Assembly: GCA_016584305.1 (NCBI GenBank)
Contig: JACEEZ010019117.1
Span: 614,003 to 678,002, forward strand
DNA length: 64,000 bases
DNA from: Chionoecetes opilio
Lineage: Eukaryota; Arthropoda; Malacostraca; Decapoda; Majidae
Reading direction: 5' to 3'
A model generated the notes under the pieces. That model was not told the origin of the DNA and ran no database searches. It saw only the letters and a program-made list of their open reading frames with translations. The position numbers and the translations under genes were made by a program. This document shows positions 49,092 through 61,310 of the stretch, piece by piece (positions within the stretch are counted from its first letter, which is position 1; every line of letters starts with the position of its first letter).

Positions 49092-49618
49092 AAAAAATTG
49101 AAGCAGTCTTTGGCAGGAATCATGGGGCACCGTAAGAGTAGTGGCCGGAACTCTGTCTACTCTAGCCAAGGCCGAAGGGTCACTTCCATAGGAGTTGGAG
49201 CATCACCGTCCAGCCCACTTCATCGACCTCTCCTCCATTTGAGTCCAGTGCGATTGCCTAGTAGGCCTCTACGTAAAAATCTATGGGGAAATGGAGGCGG
49301 CGGACACATCAATAACAATGCAAACACAGATAGACCATCGCTGGGTGGACCAAATGAGACTTTCACATGGAATGAGGACTTTGGCAATGGCAGTAAGAGT
49401 CCCAACAGCTTGATCATTGGCAGCGATGGTGGTAGGAGCATGAGCAGTGATGGTGGAAGCATCAATAGCACATACAGTGGCAACAGCAAGTACAGCAACA
49501 GTGGCAACAGCAAGTACAGCAACAGTGGCAGTAGCAAGAAAGCAGTTGCACGGCCCTCTAACCCTTTGCGTTACAAGACTGAGCTCTGCAGAAGTTTTGA
49601 AGAGAGTGGAGATTGTCG
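49092..49618 (+). CDS. TIS11/ZFP36-type CCCH zinc-finger protein, one internal exon
   Basis: The exon begins in phase 0 after an acceptor (AATATTTCAG, AG at 49090-49091) and ends in phase 2 at TGTCG|GTAAGC (GT at 49619-49620). It codes for about 175 residues. The first three quarters are Ser/Gly/Asn-rich (GHRKSSGRNSVYSSQGRR, a YSNSGNSK repeat), as in the disordered N terminus of TIS11 proteins. The end reads NPLRYKTELCRSFEESGDCR, the start of the first tandem CCCH finger (RYKTELC..FEE.G.C.YG.KCQFAHG). The family binds AU-rich elements in mRNA 3' UTRs and promotes deadenylation. The exon with the rest of the fingers is not seen in the following 14 kb. Family member not decided. Confidence 0.88.
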
Positions 49619-50410
49619 GTAAGCATTTTTTAGATTCAATGTTGCATGTATTTCATTGAGTGCTTATTTATAAACTATTAGCTTTTTAGGGTGGGGGAGT
49701 GAAATACTGCTCAAGTTGAGTGTTGGTGTTCTTTATTGAATGTCTTACGAAGAATTCTTGCTAGATTTAAGATTGAGATTAATTGATTACTGGGAAATAA
49801 GTTAGCAGTGGGCCCACATATGAGAAAAAATGGTGTATTGCGTAAGTAGCGTTGCAATGATAAATTGATACGTACTTACTCGGCCAAATCCATAAACATG
49901 GGAACTGAAAGACTGAAGGGATATTGGGGTTTGGTGGCTTTGAAATTGAAACTTGCACAACCAAATTTGTATTTGAAGTGGCGAGAATTATTCACACTAG
50001 ATAGTGCCATTCTGTGAAAGGTTGAAATAGTTATTTCGATAGGGAATTGGGTATATAGAACTAAACACAGTATACTACTCTCATTAATTTTGCTAGGTCT
50101 GAATATGATTATTTTGAGCATCATGCTTAGGAATAGAAAAATAGCTATTGATGCTGTTGACCTGTAAAAGGTTTTTGACGGTGCCCAGAGAGATTGACTG
50201 GTAGGAACTTGTGCTATTCTGAACCTCATACAATGCCTCTAGAACTGTAACTGGTAAAAAATATTTTTGCAAGGAGGATGTTCGTTAGAAATCAGTAGGT
50301 TAGCCATTTGATTTACAGCGCAAGGAGGATGTTCATTAGAAATCGGTGGTTAGCCATTTGATTTACAGCTTCATTGATAAACAATTAGATGGTAGGTCAG
50401 GTAAGGGTCA
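49619..50410. other. intron-like sequence with a 54-base tandem duplication
   Basis: Follows the TIS11 donor. GCAAGGAGGATGTTCNTTAG to CCATTTGATTTACAGC is present twice in tandem (about 50269-50373). No YGDKCQFAHG-like exon is found. Confidence 0.6.
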
Positions 50411-51551
50411 ATCATTGGGGGCATACGCCGGGGGGCGCGTCGCCTCGCCCACCCTACGACGCCACTCCCGGGGGTCACCATGCGCGAGTCCTTCCCTTCC
50501 CATACCAAGCAACTCTCGACAGGAAACATCAACTTGCCCCAGCCATGAGCCTTGTGGCGACCCCTTGGCCTCCTTCCCGCCGGATTGTCTCTTACAGATA
50601 CAACCCGATGGGAAAGATAGGTTTCAGGGTAGCGTGCCACATGCCCATATAGCCGAAGTTGGCGCTGACGGACTAGGTAGGTAATAGGCCTCGATTCAGT
50701 CTCGCGGTGCAATCGCTGATTTGACACTTAATCATCCCAGCGATACCCCATGATTCTGCGAAGACATATTACCAAAGGCATCGATTTGCCTCTTCAAGTC
50801 GCTATTTAGTGTGTCTCACAACCATAGAGTAAGACAGGGATCACAAGCGACTTTGAAGATCCGGATGTTTGACCTGCACAGGTACTGACAACGCCAAATA
50901 CTTGTGCTGAGCAAGTCCATAACACCATGGGCTATGCCAAACCGCCGTAAGACTTCTTGACGTGACCTGCCATCATTATGGACTGCGCTACCAAGGTATG
51001 TAAAACTTTTAAGATCTCTGTCCTCGCTGCACGCATGAACAGACTTTACTGTTTCATCTAGTAAGCCTCCAAACACCTGGATCTTGGTCTTGAGCCAGGA
51101 AACCTCAAGTCCCAAAGGCTTTGCCTCCTCGTACAGCGCCTCGAGAGCCATCACCAGGACCTCCAGCGACTCTGCAAGGATTACTGCATCATCGGCAAAA
51201 ACAAGATCAGTGATCTTGGTGTTGCCGAGGGATGCTCCACAATCACTTTGATCTACAACTTTGCCCAATACCCAGTCCATACAAGTGTTTACAAATGATG
51301 GGGCAAGGATGCACCCTTGCCTCACTCCTGTATTCACAGGAAAGAAGCTGGATACACCTGCCCCACACTTCACAGCACACTCAGTCCTAGAGTACAGACC
51401 AGTCATCAAACCAATAGTCCTTGCAGGAATCCCGCGAAGTCGCAGAAGATCCCAGAGTGACTCACGATGCACTGAGTCAAACGTCTTCTTGAGATCAACA
51501 TAGGCTGCAAGCATCCCCTGTCGAAGCTCATCGTCGTTCCACAAGGACACA
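50411..51551 (-). pseudogene. RTE-like LINE, reverse transcriptase, copy 2
   Basis: Minus strand. RQGMLAAYVDLKKTFDSVHR, then AVKCGAGVSSFFPVNTGVRQ, GCILAPSFVNTCMDW, ITDLVFADDAVILAESLEV (catalytic FADD intact), PLGLEVSWLKTKIQVFG, SFTYLGSAVHNDG, SIWRCQYLC; after a frameshift near 50870 the C terminus SNQRLHRETESRPITYLVRQ and LYGHVARYPETYLSHRV. It is truncated before RT motif 1 at about 51551 and lacks the endonuclease. Less damaged than copy 1. Confidence 0.88.
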
Positions 51552-52065
51552 AAAGTGGAGGGTGGAGGGGATGAAATGTGGAGTGGGTTGAAGGTGTAAA
51601 GTACAGCACTCTTGAGGTGGTTTGGTCTCATAGAAAGGATGACAAAGTGAGATGACTAAGAGAGTAGGTATGTATGATTGTATTAGATACAATGGGTATA
51701 AAGGACGACCCAGAGTGAAATAGGACAGAGTGGTGTAGATTATGTGAGAGAAAGGGGTGAAAGAAGAATGAGAGGGTAAGAGCATGCAAGGACAGGAATA
51801 AATAGAGACTTATGTCTTGGCCATTCCCTTAGGAGATCCGTCTTAGGAATGGGCATCAGAGAATTAGAATTAGACTGAATTATTGCAAAGGAACTATTTT
51901 TGTAGAGTGCTGATGAAATTTGAAGACTTTCAGGAGATAGAACTCCAGTAAGGGGTGTGTGTGTTATGTAAGGGTTTTTAAGCAAATTGAAAATTGAAAC
52001 TGAAACCCTGGCAGGCTTCACCTAAGTATAATGTATTATACATTTTTGTCAGCAATTTAATTGCA
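51552..52065. other. unassigned, possible LINE remnant
   Basis: Plus-strand phrases such as RTTQSEIGQSG and GERRMRG, and CLGHSLRRS, vaguely resemble the extreme C terminus of another LINE. Too degraded to assign. Confidence 0.3.
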
Positions 52066-52524
52066 GGTCAGAAAAAGAATATTCCTTATAGGGTGGATGA
52101 CTGCGAGGTTAAAACACAACATAGGACTAAAAAGAAACTTGCAAAAGAGTGAAGGCATGACAGGTGAGCAGATATCAGTATAATGTGATAGCTTGGACAG
52201 TGAAAAAGTTAACAAGCACAGCAAAGAACAATCATGAGATTAACGTTGCTGGCCAGGCAAAGGCCAACCCTAAGGAATTTTTCAGGTCTTTAGACATAAA
52301 GTAGGGAATCGGTGGATCTTAAAAATAAACCAGGGAGAGATTGTAAGTTTTGATGAGGATATGTGTAAAATTTTAAATGATTATTTCTTTAGTGTTTTTA
52401 CTCGAGGAGGATATGCAGATGGTACCTGATAGTGAACAGATGTTTTTAGGTAAGGATAATGAGAAACTTAAAGATATGATAACTAAGAGAAATGGTATAG
52501 GGGGTATAGATGAAATGAAGAAGT
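52066..52524 (+). pseudogene. CR1-like LINE B, first part
   Basis: AGAAAAAGAATATTCCTTAT onward matches LINE 18707-19180 in order, in the region between endonuclease and RT. It is interrupted at ATGAAGAAGT by the TTAA-flanked element; the frame continues at 57872. Confidence 0.8.
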
Positions 52525-53937
52525 ATAACCCCCTCACATTCTAGTACGCATTACGCGTCCTTCGAGAAGTGATGCTTGGAACTCCTAGGACACGTAACGT
52601 GTCCTTCAGCCCTCCGTGGCAGAAAAATATGTCCCAAAAATTGAGAAATTATGCTATCAATGTCATTTTTGGTCATGTGCTGGCTGATCTGCTTCAAAAT
52701 TAATGATCTGGCAACCGTCTGTAAGCATTCTTGTGGTAGTGCACAGTTCAAATACTAGTTGCCTCCCGGCCGGCAGTCAGCCTCCTACGGTATGTTGAGT
52801 GGCGGTGGGATTTAAAGGCAAGCCTGGGACACAGCCTGTGTTCAGTGCTTCAGCTTGTGTTTGCTGTATAATAAGGCTTTGAAAATTAACTTTCAGTTCA
52901 TAAATACAATACTGTAATGGAAATTGGCTATACATAATTGTGCAACGGTTGATAACGGAAAATTCAAGCTCATGAAAAAAGTTTTTAGCAATTCATAGCC
53001 TATATAGCCTATTTGTCTGAATGGTTGATGTGTGTATTAACGAAGTGATTATATGCAAGGTGAAACTGTGTAGTGCGTATTGACTATTTTATATGAGTTC
53101 TACACATGGGTAGTTTTTTTTTATATTCACATATAATCATATACACATTTAGATGCCAATCACTGCACGTTCGCACCTACTCTATGTATAGTTCCATAAG
53201 TACAGTGGTACTTTAGTGTGTTTGAAAAAAAAAGTGAAATATGCGCATCTTCGTTGTGATGCTGGACTGTGTGCGTATGTGTGTAAGTCTACTTCGAGGT
53301 AGTTACGTTAATTGAATTATGAAGAAAATGTTGAAAATTACCTTAGTTTGATGACACGTGGTAAACATATTACGAACAATAGATTTCTATTTCAGGCATA
53401 TAATTGTGCAACACCGCTAAGCTACTAGGCTAATTGAAATTTCCTGTCGGTACTTGACTGCCAGTGACATTCAGGTATCATTCTTTGATATGTCACCTCA
53501 AGTGAAGAGGAATCAGATCTTGAATCTGATGAGACTCATTTGAGTATGGGGTTGACCTTCCGTTTTCCGCTCTACCCACCGCTTCCATCTCCGGCCACTC
53601 CTATCAGCTGGATGAATCTCTCTCCGACCTGACTGGCGCCACTCAACCACCGTTGCCTTCTAATGCAGATAATACCCTGTCCACAGTGTGAACACATAAT
53701 CTGTATAACTTTCGTTCATATTTTCCAAACCAACTAACCAAAATATATAAGTTGTAAATAATATTTTACTGTTACTAGATGGTCAAGTTTACATGGACAT
53801 ATCTCAGGAAATATTGCAGATACGAATATTCTGAAGACATCCCTGAACTGCTGATTAAAATTGTGTATATGCATGCTTGGAAAAAATACTTTATAGTGAG
53901 AAAAGTTTTGAAAAGACGTTAGGAACTTGATAACCTA

Positions 53938-54873
53938 CCGTAAATGGCGGCGTATAAGTCGACCAGGTGTACAAGTCGACCCCAAGATTATTAGCTCAAG
54001 ATTACGGGTTAGGCCTATACGTGCCGTATAAGTCGGCCCAAAAAATATGGTAGGCTACTGGTAGGCCAAAGCTTGAATGTGGATAGGCTACGGTACGGTA
54101 TACGGTAACCTGTCGCAAAAACACAACACCACACCACTTATATGAAGATATGAATATTTACTATAGGTCCACCTCTTGTTTTCACTTGTAAAACACCATA
54201 GTCCCCTGATAGTACCGCTACATACTGTATATTATAGTAAAACACGGTACTATCTATGACTGGACTGCACTGACCGATGCCCTCCGAGGCTCCGTCATTT
54301 GCATTCGCCAGTGTTTACAATCATTGTATCAGCTGTTGGAAACAGCTGTGGGTGAACTGCATCTCTTTGCTTATATTTGGCATATCCTCTGTCGCATAAA
54401 GTTGTGTTTTTGTCGTTCAAGCACCGTCTTGGACAACAAAAGAGGTCCGCTTCTTGTTTTCACTTGAAAAACACCCTAGTCCCCTGATAGTACTGCTACA
54501 TACTGTATATTATAGTTAAACACGGTAATACCTAAGACTGGACTGCAATTACCGCGGTGTCCTCCGCCATTTGCATTCGCTAGTGTTTACACTTTGTGTA
54601 TATGCTGTTTCCATCAGCTGTTGGAAACAGCTGTGGGTGGAACTGCCGCTAAACGTCTTCTCCAGTTATCGCTTTTGCTCTGGAAGTGGCGCATATTGTA
54701 ATTGTCTGATTGGAGTTACGGTGAGTGGTGTACAGCGATTGTTAGTAGTGCTGATCCACTTGTTTATCACTCGTTGGTAAAGGTTCGCATTTTATCCTTG
54801 CCGTATAAGTCGACCCCTCGTTATGGTGAGATTTTTTCAGGCTCAAAGAGTACTTTTACGCCGCCATTTACGG
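53938..54873. mobile_element. TA-flanked MITE, CCGTAAATGGCGGCGTA family, long copy
   Basis: TA at 53936-53937 and 54874-54875. Left end CCGTAAATGGCGGCGTATAA, right end TACGCCGCCATTTACGG (with GTATAAGTCGACCCCTCG further in). Internally ATCAGCTGTTGGAAACAG and the phrase ACTTGAAAAACACC are repeated. No transposase ORF. Confidence 0.88.
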
Positions 54874-55139
54874 TATCCATAATTATCGGAAATTCGATAA
54901 ATAAATCGAGAAAAATTAGTTTTTTGACATAGTACTGAAAGATTACATTAATTTTCTTTGTTTTCAGGAGCTGTACATAGTGAAACAAAACTCAAAGCTG
55001 TATCATAAAACATTGCTGAAGAAATCGAAAGTAAAAAATGTGATAGTTTCTTGAAAAATATTTAGTTTACGTAACTTTTTCCAGGGTGCATATTAGTTTA
55101 TCAGAAAACTAATTGTTGCAATAGAAAACTGATATAATT

Positions 55140-55956
55140 CTGATTCTTTTGGCATACAACATGTCAAAAGTTGTCTCAGAAAATGTTTACTGGCGAAGAG
55201 TTTTAAGGGGAGCGTCACAAGAATATTTCAGAAAAACGTCAAAATATCCGAAAAAATTATCATGCGTAGTTGAACACTTCAAGCAAGCTTGTGACAGTAT
55301 TATAAAGAAAGAAGAAAAATTGAAAGAGTTATGGCTGATTTTCTCACCCCCCCCCCCTCCTCCCCGAAAAATATCCGTACAATTTGTTTTATGATATTCA
55401 CTGGCATAGGCAAACTGGCACCTCTCAGACCCTCTCTGAGACAGAGGGTCGTCTCAAGGCCTCAGTAGTGAGGGAGTAGAGGGAGAAGATGGGTGTCGCT
55501 GCTCGTCTCTCGGCCTTCCACCATTTCTGCTCCCTCCAGACTATTTACCATTTATTCAGCGTAGGATTGATCTACCTCACGCTCTCTACCTCCTCCACTA
55601 CCATGCCAAGGATATCAAGGCATAAAGTGGCTCAGAGAGAGAGTGGTTGTAGTTGGCTGGCTGGCTGGCTGTACTGGCTGTAGTTCACCAAACTGTCCAT
55701 GCGTGTCTGACAGCTAGCACCCTTTTGTGACTAGTACCTTTTGCAAAAGGGGGGACCAGATACCAGCTATGTCATATAGCACTTCAAGAGTGATAGAGAG
55801 CATGGCTGCGAGAGTAAAACAAACAAACCAGCATCTGCTCAGATTCACTGTGCCTCGAGGTTTAAAGGGCTCGCGGCTTTTTAAACTGCGAGCCTTTAAA
55901 CCTTTCTACTGAAAAATTTGCCTTTTTCCAGTTTTCCTTTAATAACTTCGCCACTA
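55140..55956. other. unassigned interior of the TTAA-type element
   Basis: An open frame at 55149-55394 (MSKVVSENVYWRRVLRGASQ...) is lysine-rich and unrecognised; it may be a decayed fragment. GGCTGGCTGGCTGGCTG occurs at 55654. Nothing else can be assigned. Confidence 0.3.
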
Positions 55957-56592
55957 CAGGGAGGTCCCGAAGATACGAGCAGTTAGGTTCCACCTGGCAT
56001 ACTCGTAAAGCGAAATCTCGTATAACGAAACACATAACTAATGGTAAAATATAGGTTTGGTTCCAGGACCATCAAAGTTTTTCAAGCTAAAATAAACTAT
56101 AGTAAACACAACAAACACACAGCGTATATATTACCCACATTGTACTACCTATTCTGTAGAAAAAGCATTCTGAAAGAGAAAATAGCACAAAAAATAACAA
56201 CTGCACATTACTTAAACATAAAACATTCATAACAAGCAAAAAAGACGTACTGTAGGGGACGCCGCGTGATACAAAAGAGGGTAGTGTAGCGGTCCCAAGG
56301 TTGGGGCAACACACCTGGCTAATTACCCCTAAGGATCAGGCCGCGCCATATGCTTAATTACCCTTCAGGTCACGGCTTGCTAGGAGTGACCTGACTGGGG
56401 TCAACCAAATCCCCCTTTGTCCAGCCTGGGAGTGGTAGGGCGCGTATTTTGAACTTGAAAATTTTACTCACCCCAGTTTGAATGTCGTATCATTGGATTT
56501 TCGATCTCGTATATTGAAAATAGACCCTAATTTACACATCTTGTATCATCGGATTCTCGTATACCGAATGCTCGTATAACGGGACCTCCCTG
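55957..56592. mobile_element. TA-flanked MITE, CAGGGAGGTCCCG family, copy 2
   Basis: TA at 55955-55956 and 56593-56594. Ends CAGGGAGGTCCCGAAGATAC and CGTATAACGGGACCTCCCTG. Close to 17146-17800 along its whole length. Confidence 0.88.
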
Positions 56593-56857
56593 TATTGTAC
56601 CGAATTTAATAAACAATATATCATTGGAAAGAGGAATAAAGATGTGATTTTCTCATCTTTCGTTTTTTTTCAATTTGGGTAAAAATTTGCAAATAGCAAA
56701 TACATTTACGAGACAAAAAAAAAAAAAAAAAAAAAATGCTAAACACTTAAGAAGAATGGAATTCAAAATTCTTAAAAGATGAATCGTTTGGATATGTTAT
56801 AGTGCATATTTGGTAAATTTTTCATCAGTGCAAGACATTGGATAAGAACGTTATTAA

Positions 56858-57477
56858 CCCTTTCACGTCACCATTGTCATTCACTTTTTGTTGTCCCGCG
56901 TAAACCCATTGTCACCCGAAATGTCACGCGCGGGAAAAAAAGTTGTACTTCCACCGCGTCTAGGAACTAAACTATCAAAGGTATCGAGTTCAAATATGTT
57001 TCGTTTTTAAGCTAAGATAATTTCCTATATCATACAATGTTAAAAAAATACGCTAGCGTGAAAATAACTTACAAAGCCTCGAGTTAGAAGTGAAAAAAAA
57101 AAAAAAAATAACCTTGCGGCAAAAAATAATATGCCAAAAATCAACTTATCATCATAGAAGATTTTTCTACATTCCATGACATAGCTGAATAAATTTCCTT
57201 TCTAATTAAGTATAATATATTTTAATTCGCTCAAAAATAAAGCCATACAAAGAAGTGAAAGATGGCATTTTTTAATTTTTTTTATTTTAATTTAATTATT
57301 TTGTATAATATAATGTACAATATTATATACAAAATATATTTTAATATAATATATTTTAATTCACTCCAACGGTCAAGTGAATCTCACGTCAACCGCGCGC
57401 TTTTTAAGATTTTTAATAAATATTTTAAAATATTATTTTTGGATGACGCTCAAAGACGTCATCTGTATGTTAAAGGG
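56858..57477. mobile_element. TTAA-flanked MITE, CCCTTTCACGTCA ends
   Basis: TTAA at 56854-56857 and 57478-57481. Left end CCCTTTCACGTCACC, right end TGTATGTTAAAGGG; both have GACGTC/ACGTCA just inside. No ORF. A piggyBac-like MITE is likely. Confidence 0.75.
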
Positions 57478-57481
57478 TTAA

Positions 57482-57871
57482 GAGTTTAATTTCTTTAAAA
57501 TCTGGATCTGAAAATCAGCTAGGATTATTTCAGCATTAGCATACTTTTGAGAAAAAAAATCATGACAATCCACCGGTAAGTAAGAAATGGTGTGATGCTC
57601 CCCTTAAGTCAATTTACTGTTTATGCACATGTATTCAGTCTCATAATTCCATTTATTTAGTGTGCTTAACAGTTGTTTATGTGGTAATCTTATAGAACAA
57701 GCATCTCCAAGGATAACCGTATAACATTTATATTTAATATTGATAAGCGTATTTGGTAGGGGGTACACTGGAAAGTAAACTTTATTGCATGTAAAAAAGT
57801 ACTTCTGAGGGCCTCTCCCACTGATTGCCACTGGAAAGAACTCATAAATATAATTACGGAATGCGAGGGGC
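57482..57871. other. right arm of the TTAA-type element, no gene
   Basis: AT-rich up to the terminus GCGAGGGGC. The minus-strand frame at 57604-57831 has no recognisable motif, though CYTVILGDACSIRLPHKQLL could be a decayed transposase piece. Confidence 0.3.
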
Positions 57872-57875
57872 TTAA

Positions 57876-59072
57876 GGCACCAGGACCAAATGAAGTTTAT
57901 CCCAGGGTATTAAAAGAATGCAAAGAGGTTGTTAGTGAGTCGTTAGTGCACATTTTTAGGAAATCTGTTGATCTAGGGGAGGTGCCGTTAATGTGGAGGA
58001 AAGGAAATGTAGTCCCCACGTTAAGAAGGGAGATAGAGGATTAATGTCAAATTATCGACCCGTTAGTCTGACGTCAGTGGTAAGTAAATTATTGGAATCT
58101 GTTATTGCAAAAAACATTAGAGAGCATACAGAAAAGCATAGTTTGGTAAATGATTCACAACATGGATTCACCAAGCGTAGATCATGTCTCACCAATTTAT
58201 AGAGTTTTTATAGGAAATTTCTGAGACGGCAGATAATGATGAGGATTATGATATAGTATACATGGACTTTAGTAAGGCATTCGACAAGGTACCACATGAG
58301 ACACTTAAATAAGGTTAAGGCACATGGAATAGATGGGAAGTTTCTTTGTTGGATCAGAGCTTGGCTAAGTGATAGCAACAAAGGTTTACAATTAATGGTT
58401 CTGTAACTGAATGGGGACAGGTAAAAAGTGGGGTTCCAAAAGTGTATGTTTTGGGACCATTACTATTTTTTATTTACATCAACAACTTTGATAGTGGGAT
58501 TAGCAGTGATATCAGTAAGTTTGCTGATGATACTAAGATGGGTAGGATTATTAGATCTCTGTCTGATGTAAACATATTGCAGGGAGACTTAGATAAGTTA
58601 AATATGTGGGTAGTCAGGTGGCAGATGGAATTTAATATTTATTAGTGTAGCGTAATTAATGTTGGTAGAAAAAATCCCAGTAATAGGTACACTATACGCA
58701 ATGTATCGCTGAAAAAATCAGGTGGTGAGAAAGATCTGGGAGTGCGGGTAAGCTCAGACCTCCGTCCTAGGAAACTATGTATTGAGGCTAGAAACCAAGC
58801 TAATTGGGTGTTAGGATTTATTACCAGGAGTGTTAAAAGTATAAGAAATACTGAGGTTATTCTTAAGCCTTATTTGGCTCTAGTCAGACATCACCTAGAC
58901 AATGCGGTTCAGTTTTGGTCTCCGTATTACAGGATGGATATAGCCCTTATTAGAATTGGTGCAGAGAAGGATGACCAAAATGATACAGGGGATGTGTAAC
59001 TTTAGCATTGAGAAGAGATTGAAGCTATTAAATTACACTCACTCGAGAGGCGTAGAGTAAGGGGTGGTCTGA
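57876..59072 (+). pseudogene. CR1-like LINE B, reverse transcriptase part
   Basis: Plus strand: KAPGPNEVYPRVLKECKEVV, SVDLGEVPLMWRKGNVVP, SNYRPVSLTSVVSKLLESVI, DSQHGFTKRRSCLTNL, YMDFSKAFDKVPHET, GPLLFFIYINNFDSGISSDI, SKFADDTKMG (catalytic FADD present), LDKLNMWVVRWQMEFN, KDLGVRVSSDL, VLGFITRSVKSIRNTEVILK, YLALVRHHLDNAVQFWSPYY. Small frameshifts (near 58020, 58310, 58650) break the frame. It is cut at GLI by a CACTA-like element and resumes at 61833. Confidence 0.9.
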
Positions 59073-59436
59073 TAGCACTGGTCGACACCAAAAATGGTTC
59101 AGAGTTCATTGTGTGTGGGTTGGAAAGCATTTTCGCTTCTGATTTAAAAAATGGCATTGCTTTTTCTCTAGCACGTATAGTTTTTGAAATATCGGCATTT
59201 AAAATTTTAATAGCTATTATAATTATATACGTATATATAATTATATAATTAATTGAAACAATCCCCCTACGTTAATATATATTACTCTTAATTAAATTCT
59301 GGCGGTGCCTGCGGCTTTATTAGGACCTAATGTACATATCTGGCAAAAAATATACTTAAATTATGTTCCAAATATATCCGAAAATGTGCCACATCCTGGA
59401 AATATCCGAAAATATGCCAAATCACAGTAAATTTTG

Positions 59437-59489
59437 ACTATATATATATATATAATATATATTATATATATATTATATATAATATATTA

Positions 59490-59536
<47 letters not shown>

Positions 59537-59538
59537 TA
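59437..59538. repeat. (TA)n microsatellite in the CACTA-like element
   Basis: TA dinucleotides with TTATA variants; the matching tract in the partial copy is 63663-63770. Confidence 0.93.
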
Positions 59539-59689
59539 TATTTGGAACAACTTCGAGATTTTTTTTGAGAGAAAGATCTAGACTGTTCTTCAGAAGAACA
59601 GTCAAGATCTCAAATTGGTATTAAATATACATATGATCAAAACTATACCTAACGCACAAAAGTACTCACCCTGCTCCATAGTACATCAG

Positions 59690-61310
59690 AAGTGTTTCTG
59701 TAGTTTGCTCTTTCGTTTGTAGGAGCAGCTACTTTCACGTTGTAGCGTCCAGCAATAGTCCCCTATCATGTTGGGACTGAATCGTCCTTGGTATCGGGTT
59801 TCCATGGTGGCAATGTCCTGGTGGAAACGTTCCCCTGCTCATCACTGACCGCGCCAAGATTCGTTGGGAAGAAATCAAGATGTGAATGGAAAAAGTGGAT
59901 TTTGAGTGACATCCGAGCCCCAAGCGCATGGTAACTCTTCAACATGTCATTTACAAGTTCCTCATAATTCGATGCTCGAACGTTACCTAGGTAGTTCTTT
60001 ATAACAGCCAAGAAGCTCTTCCAAGCAGCTTTTTCCAGGGCAGTTAGGCTCTTTACAAAGTCATCATCATTGAGTAGTTGACGAATTTGAGGGCCATTGA
60101 AAACACCTGCCTTTACTTTGGCTTCAGATACAGTGCGTTCAAACTTTGCTAACAAATACTGAAAGCCAGCACCATTTTGATCCATGGCCTTCACAAAAAT
60201 TTTCATTAACCCAAGTTTCAGATGCAATGGAGGTAAGTACACCATTTCACTGTCAACAAGAGGTTTGTACATACAGTTGAACCTGCCAGGTGAGTCTTTC
60301 GGTCGTGCTGGCCATTCCTTTTGTTTGTAATGTTTGCTGTCCGCTCTAGAGTCCCACAAACAAAGAAAACACATGTGCTTAGTGTAACCTAACTGGAGTC
60401 CTAGAAGCAAGGAGATTACCTTCAGGTCCCCACAGATTCCACTGATGTTCTTCATATTTAACAGCAGATAACAAAGTCTTCATAGTTTCATAAGTTTCAC
60501 TCATTTCATGGCCATGCGCAATTGGAACACTCGGAAGCTTATTTCCTTTATGCAGAAGAACGGCCTTTAGCGTGTTTTTTCCTGAATCTATGAACAGCCG
60601 CCACTCACTCTTATCATAAGTGTGAGACTCACAAAGTTGTTCCATGAGTGTGTCAACATCAAAGCAGTAACAGCTTGTGTTCCATCTTGAAGAAGCTTGA
60701 AAGTTCTTAATGTCTACGATGAAACGTGGTGATGAGAACTCCTTCTTGTAGCAAATTCCATTCCTTGAGACGAGATCCAAGGACTTCACTTTTCTCCTAG
60801 GGTAGATCTAGGTCCCTAGCAAGGTCATGTAGCATTTCCTGACTGATGAATTTGGGCTCTCTGTTGTCTGCCATTTCTTGAAAGTCTGTATCCATGAGAT
60901 TATCCTCCTCGTTCGAATCTGATTCACTTATAGCACTTGCAATTGGAACATTTGGAACTGGGAGATCAGGACCATGTGGCACAGGCCCGATGGCAGAAGG
61001 TACGTCAGGGGACCTGATTTTAGCTCGCGTTTTTTACTGAATATCCTTTGATGTTAGTGAGGCAGAAGTAGCAGTCAGTACTGTGATCCTTTTGTTCACG
61101 CCAAACCATTGGGATGCCGAATGCCATGCCTGATAGCCGTTTGCCACGCATCCATTCATTCAAGTGGTTTCACACAGGGGTTGCATGCTACGTGAGGGGC
61201 CCACTTCTTATCTTGATCACGTATACGGCACTTGAAGTAATGCAGATAAGCTGCTTTAACATTCTTTGTAAGAGGTTTCTTCAGACTGTCAGGGGTAAAA
61301 TTCCACATAT
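59690..61310 (-). pseudogene. CACTA-like element protein, more complete copy
   Basis: Minus strand in several frames. N-terminal Cys/His part around 61310-61030 is broken; then VPNVPIASAISESDSNEEDN and EPKFISQEMLHDLARDLDLP (60982-60797); EWRLFIDSGKNTLKAVLLHK (60789-60379); CGDLKVISLLLGLQLGYTKH, MCFLCLWDSRADSKHYKQKE, VYLPPLHLKLGLMKIFVKAM, GPQIRQLLNDDDFVKSL, YLGNVRASNYEELVNDML, MSLKIHFFHSHLDFFPTNLG (60455-59766), ending in a frame with RFHQDIATMETRYQG (about 59830). The C-terminal half, deleted in copy 1, is present here. I know this protein type as a repeated arthropod family without an established name; association with CACTG ends is what I infer from both copies. Confidence 0.75.

Larger units (their letters stand above)
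52529..57871. mobile_element. large TTAA-type element inside LINE B
   Basis: Ends CCCCCTCACATTC and, inverted, GCCCCTCGCATTC. Right flank TTAA (57872-57875), left flank ATAA (52525-52528), one change from TTAA. Restoring one TTAA gives MKKFKAPG in the host LINE, matching MKNLKSPG of the other copy. TTAA fits piggyBac or Kolobok. No convincing transposase is left; an acidic Ser/Glu patch near 53505-53545 is the only hint. It contains three MITEs (53938, 55957, 56858). Confidence 0.7.

Noticed and set aside
49220..49537. Leu/Pro-rich minus-strand frame over the TIS11 exon
   Set aside because: Shadow of the Ser/Gly/Asn codons of the plus-strand exon.
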